Shown here one piece after another: positions 22,223-23,541 of a stretch of 23,541 nt of DNA. Within the stretch, counting starts at the first letter, position 1, and every line of letters starts with the position of its first letter. Position numbers and translations under genes: made by a program. Under the pieces are notes generated by a model, which made no database searches, had not been told where the DNA came from, and was given only the letters and a program-made list of their open reading frames with translations. The stretch is taken from contig JANNDW010000206.1 in the NCBI GenBank assembly GCA_031378125.1, forward strand, positions 1 to 23,541, in the 5' to 3' direction. Source of the DNA: LGRD01 sp031378125. GTDB taxonomy: Bacteria > Pseudomonadota > Gammaproteobacteria > Burkholderiales > Burkholderiaceae_C.

Positions 22223-23038
22223 TCAGCTCGCAAAGCTCGCCGCCAGCGAACCCAGCAGCAGGTTCCAGCCATCGGCCAGCACAAACAGCATCAGCTTGAA
22301 GGGCAGGGCCACGAGCACCGGGCTCAACATCATCATGCCCAGGCTCATCAGCACGCTGGCCACGATCATGTCGATCACGAGGAAGGGAATGAAGATCAGA
22401 AAGCCGATCTGGAATGCGCTCTTCAGCTCGCTGGTCACGAAGGCCGGCACCAGCACCTTGAAGGGCACGTCCACCGATTTCACCGCCGGGTCGATCTTGG
22501 CCAGCTTTGCAAACAGGGCCACGTCGGTCTGGCGCGTCTGCTTGAGCATGAACTCGCGGATCGGCACTTCGCCGCGCCTGAGGGCTTCGTCGAAGGCGAT
22601 TTGGTTGGCGGCGAAAGGCTGATACGCGTCGGCGTAGACCTTGTCGAAGGTCGGACCCATCACGAAGAAGGTCAGGAACAGGCTCAGGCCGACGATCACC
22701 TGGTTGGGCGGCGCCGACTGCGTGCCCAAGGCCTGGCGCAACAGGCCGAGCACGATCACGATGCGGGTGAAACCCGTCATCAACAGCAGCACCGACGGCA
22801 GGAAGCTCAGTGCGGTGAAGAACAGCAGCGTCTGGATCGGCACCGAATAGCTGGTGCCCCCGGCGCCCTGGCCGATCAGCAAGGGCAGCGTCGCGTTGCC
22901 CGCGGCTTGGGCCCAGCTGGCCCCTGGCGTGGCACCCAGCAGCGCAACGGCCAGCAGGGCGGCCCGCCGCGCAGGCTGCGGGCCGAGCCAACGGCGCGCC
23001 AACGAAGCCCTGTGAAACACGACCGGCTCAGTGCTCAA
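22223..23038 (-). CDS. fliP: Flagellar biosynthesis protein FliP
   Basis: FliP forms the pentameric core of the flagellar export gate. Family stretches are plain: YSVPIQTLLFFTALSFLP, LLMTGFTRIVIVLGLLRQALG, PPNQVIVGLSLFLTFFVMGP, FMLKQTRQTDVALF, and FIPFLVIDMIVASVLMSLGM near the C-terminus. An N-terminal cleavable signal (about 43 residues, ending GASWA) precedes the mature protein. There is no ATG at the start. TTG at 23038 has GGGAG 6 nt upstream and overlaps the fliO end by 11 nt, so I choose it (271 residues); GTG at 23020 is the alternative (265 residues). A longer open frame up to 23287 lies in fliO and is rejected. Confidence 0.93.
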   Translation of the reverse strand: MSTEPVVFHRASLARRWLGPQPARRAALLAVALLGATPGASWAQAAGNATLPLLIGQGAGGTSYSVPIQTLLFFTALSFLPSVLLLMTGFTRIVIVLGLLRQALGTQSAPPNQVIVGLSLFLTFFVMGPTFDKVYADAYQPFAANQIAFDEALRRGEVPIREFMLKQTRQTDVALFAKLAKIDPAVKSVDVPFKVLVPAFVTSELKSAFQIGFLIFIPFLVIDMIVASVLMSLGMMMLSPVLVALPFKLMLFVLADGWNLLLGSLAASFAS

Positions 23039-23393
23039 GCGCAGCTCCCGGCCCACGCCGCAGCTTGCCCAGCATTTGCGCAAACGTGGGCGCCGGTGCG
23101 GCGGCCGGCGGCGCATCGCCCTGGGCCGGCATGCTGTGCAGCGTGCTGATGTTTTGCGCGGTGACGCCCAGCACCAGCCACTGCCGTTGTTCGCCCTGGC
23201 CGACCTCGATGGTGACGATGCGCTGCCCGGGTGACAGCGACAGCGTCGCCACGCTGCGCAGCCCACCGGCCGCAGCCGCGCCGCCAAAGCCGCCGGCGCC
23301 GCCCAGCGGCGTGCGCTTGAGCAGCCACAGCGCCACCGGAATCAACACGATGATGGCGAGGAACCACAGCAGGGATGTGAAGGCGGAAGCCAT
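23028..23393 (-). CDS. fliO: Flagellar biosynthesis protein FliO
   Basis: FliO is a short membrane protein that helps FliP assemble. The 121-residue product has one N-terminal membrane helix (about residues 5-25, LLWFLAIIVLIPVALWLL), a Gly/Ala-rich linker, and a small cytoplasmic domain with the FliO pattern LRSVATLSLSPGQRIVTIEV and RQWLVLGVTAQNISTLHSM. The C-terminus is Ala/Pro-rich and poorly conserved. The ATG is at 23391-23393 with a GAGG sequence about 10 nt upstream, 16 nt after fliN. The end overlaps the proposed fliP start. Confidence 0.92.
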   Translation of the reverse strand: MASAFTSLLWFLAIIVLIPVALWLLKRTPLGGAGGFGGAAAAGGLRSVATLSLSPGQRIVTIEVGQGEQRQWLVLGVTAQNISTLHSMPAQGDAPPAAAPAPTFAQMLGKLRRGPGAALEH

Positions 23394-23409
23394 CTGCGCA
23401 ATGCCTCGG

Positions 23410-23541
23410 TCAGGCCCGGCTCAGGCGCCGCATGCGTTCGCTGGGGGTCACGATGTCGGTGAGGCGGATGCCGAACTTGTCGTTCACCACCACCACTTCG
23501 CCCTGCGCGATCAGGTAGCCGTTGACCAGCACGTCCATCGG
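23410..23541 (-). CDS. fliN: Flagellar motor switch protein FliN, C-terminal fragment
   Basis: Only the last 43 residues are in the window; the gene continues beyond position 23541. The fragment reads VLVNGYLIAQGEVVVVNDKF, then GIRLTDIVTPSERMRRLSRA and a TGA at 23410-23412. This is the SpoA/FliN C-terminal fold, in which the ANG or VNG turn and the GEVVVV strand are characteristic. FliN forms the C-ring with FliG and FliM and binds export complexes. Position before fliO fits the usual fliMNOPQR order. Confidence 0.93.
   Translation of the reverse strand, partial: PMDVLVNGYLIAQGEVVVVNDKFGIRLTDIVTPSERMRRLSRA

Overview
This window reads as chromosomal DNA of a high-GC betaproteobacterium of the order Burkholderiales, probably Comamonadaceae-like. 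The basis is the strong G/C preference at third codon positions, an aerobic CO dehydrogenase cluster driven by an RcoM-type regulator, a homogentisate pathway beside a TRAP transporter, and a fliNOPQR flagellar block. The family assignment is inference from gene content; no rRNA, tRNA, insertion sequence or CRISPR array is visible.

Positions 1-8715 (+ strand) hold an aromatic-catabolism and uptake block. It contains a metallo-beta-lactamase-fold protein cut by the window edge, an FAD-dependent aromatic monooxygenase, a 74-residue DUF2783 protein, homogentisate 1,2-dioxygenase (hmgA) and fumarylacetoacetase (fahA). These are followed by a complete TRAP transporter (periplasmic DctP, small membrane DctQ, large membrane DctM). 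The likely logic is import of an organic acid, hydroxylation to or near homogentisate, ring cleavage by HmgA and hydrolysis to fumarate plus acetoacetate by FahA. The substrates of the monooxygenase and the transporter are not proven by sequence.

Positions 9094-18214 (+ strand) hold a compact CO-oxidation island: rcoM, then coxM-coxS-coxL-coxG-coxD-coxE-coxF and a MocA-type cytidylyltransferase. RcoM has a heme-PAS domain and a LytTR DNA-binding domain. The gap before coxM carries two strong and one weaker LytTR-type direct repeats at 20-21 bp spacing, a candidate CO-responsive operator. coxGDEF overlap or nearly abut and should be translationally coupled. Two features stand out. CoxL has the form I active-site loop with Phe replaced by Leu (AYRCSLR). 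CoxF carries a C-terminal YHS-type cysteine domain that could handle copper for the Mo-Cu site.

Positions 18326-20100 encode a cytosolic receiver-histidine kinase and a NarL/LuxR-type response regulator, overlapping by 4 nt. Positions 20101-20957 hold a locally AT-richer patch with an inverted repeat, a 27-codon ORF that may be a HicA remnant, a HicB-like antitoxin and a small lipoprotein. From 20995 to the end, the - strand carries fliN (partial), fliO, fliP, fliQ and fliR of the flagellar export apparatus. Between fliP and fliQ lies a 47-codon, very hydrophobic ORF with coding-like base composition that is not part of the standard operon description.
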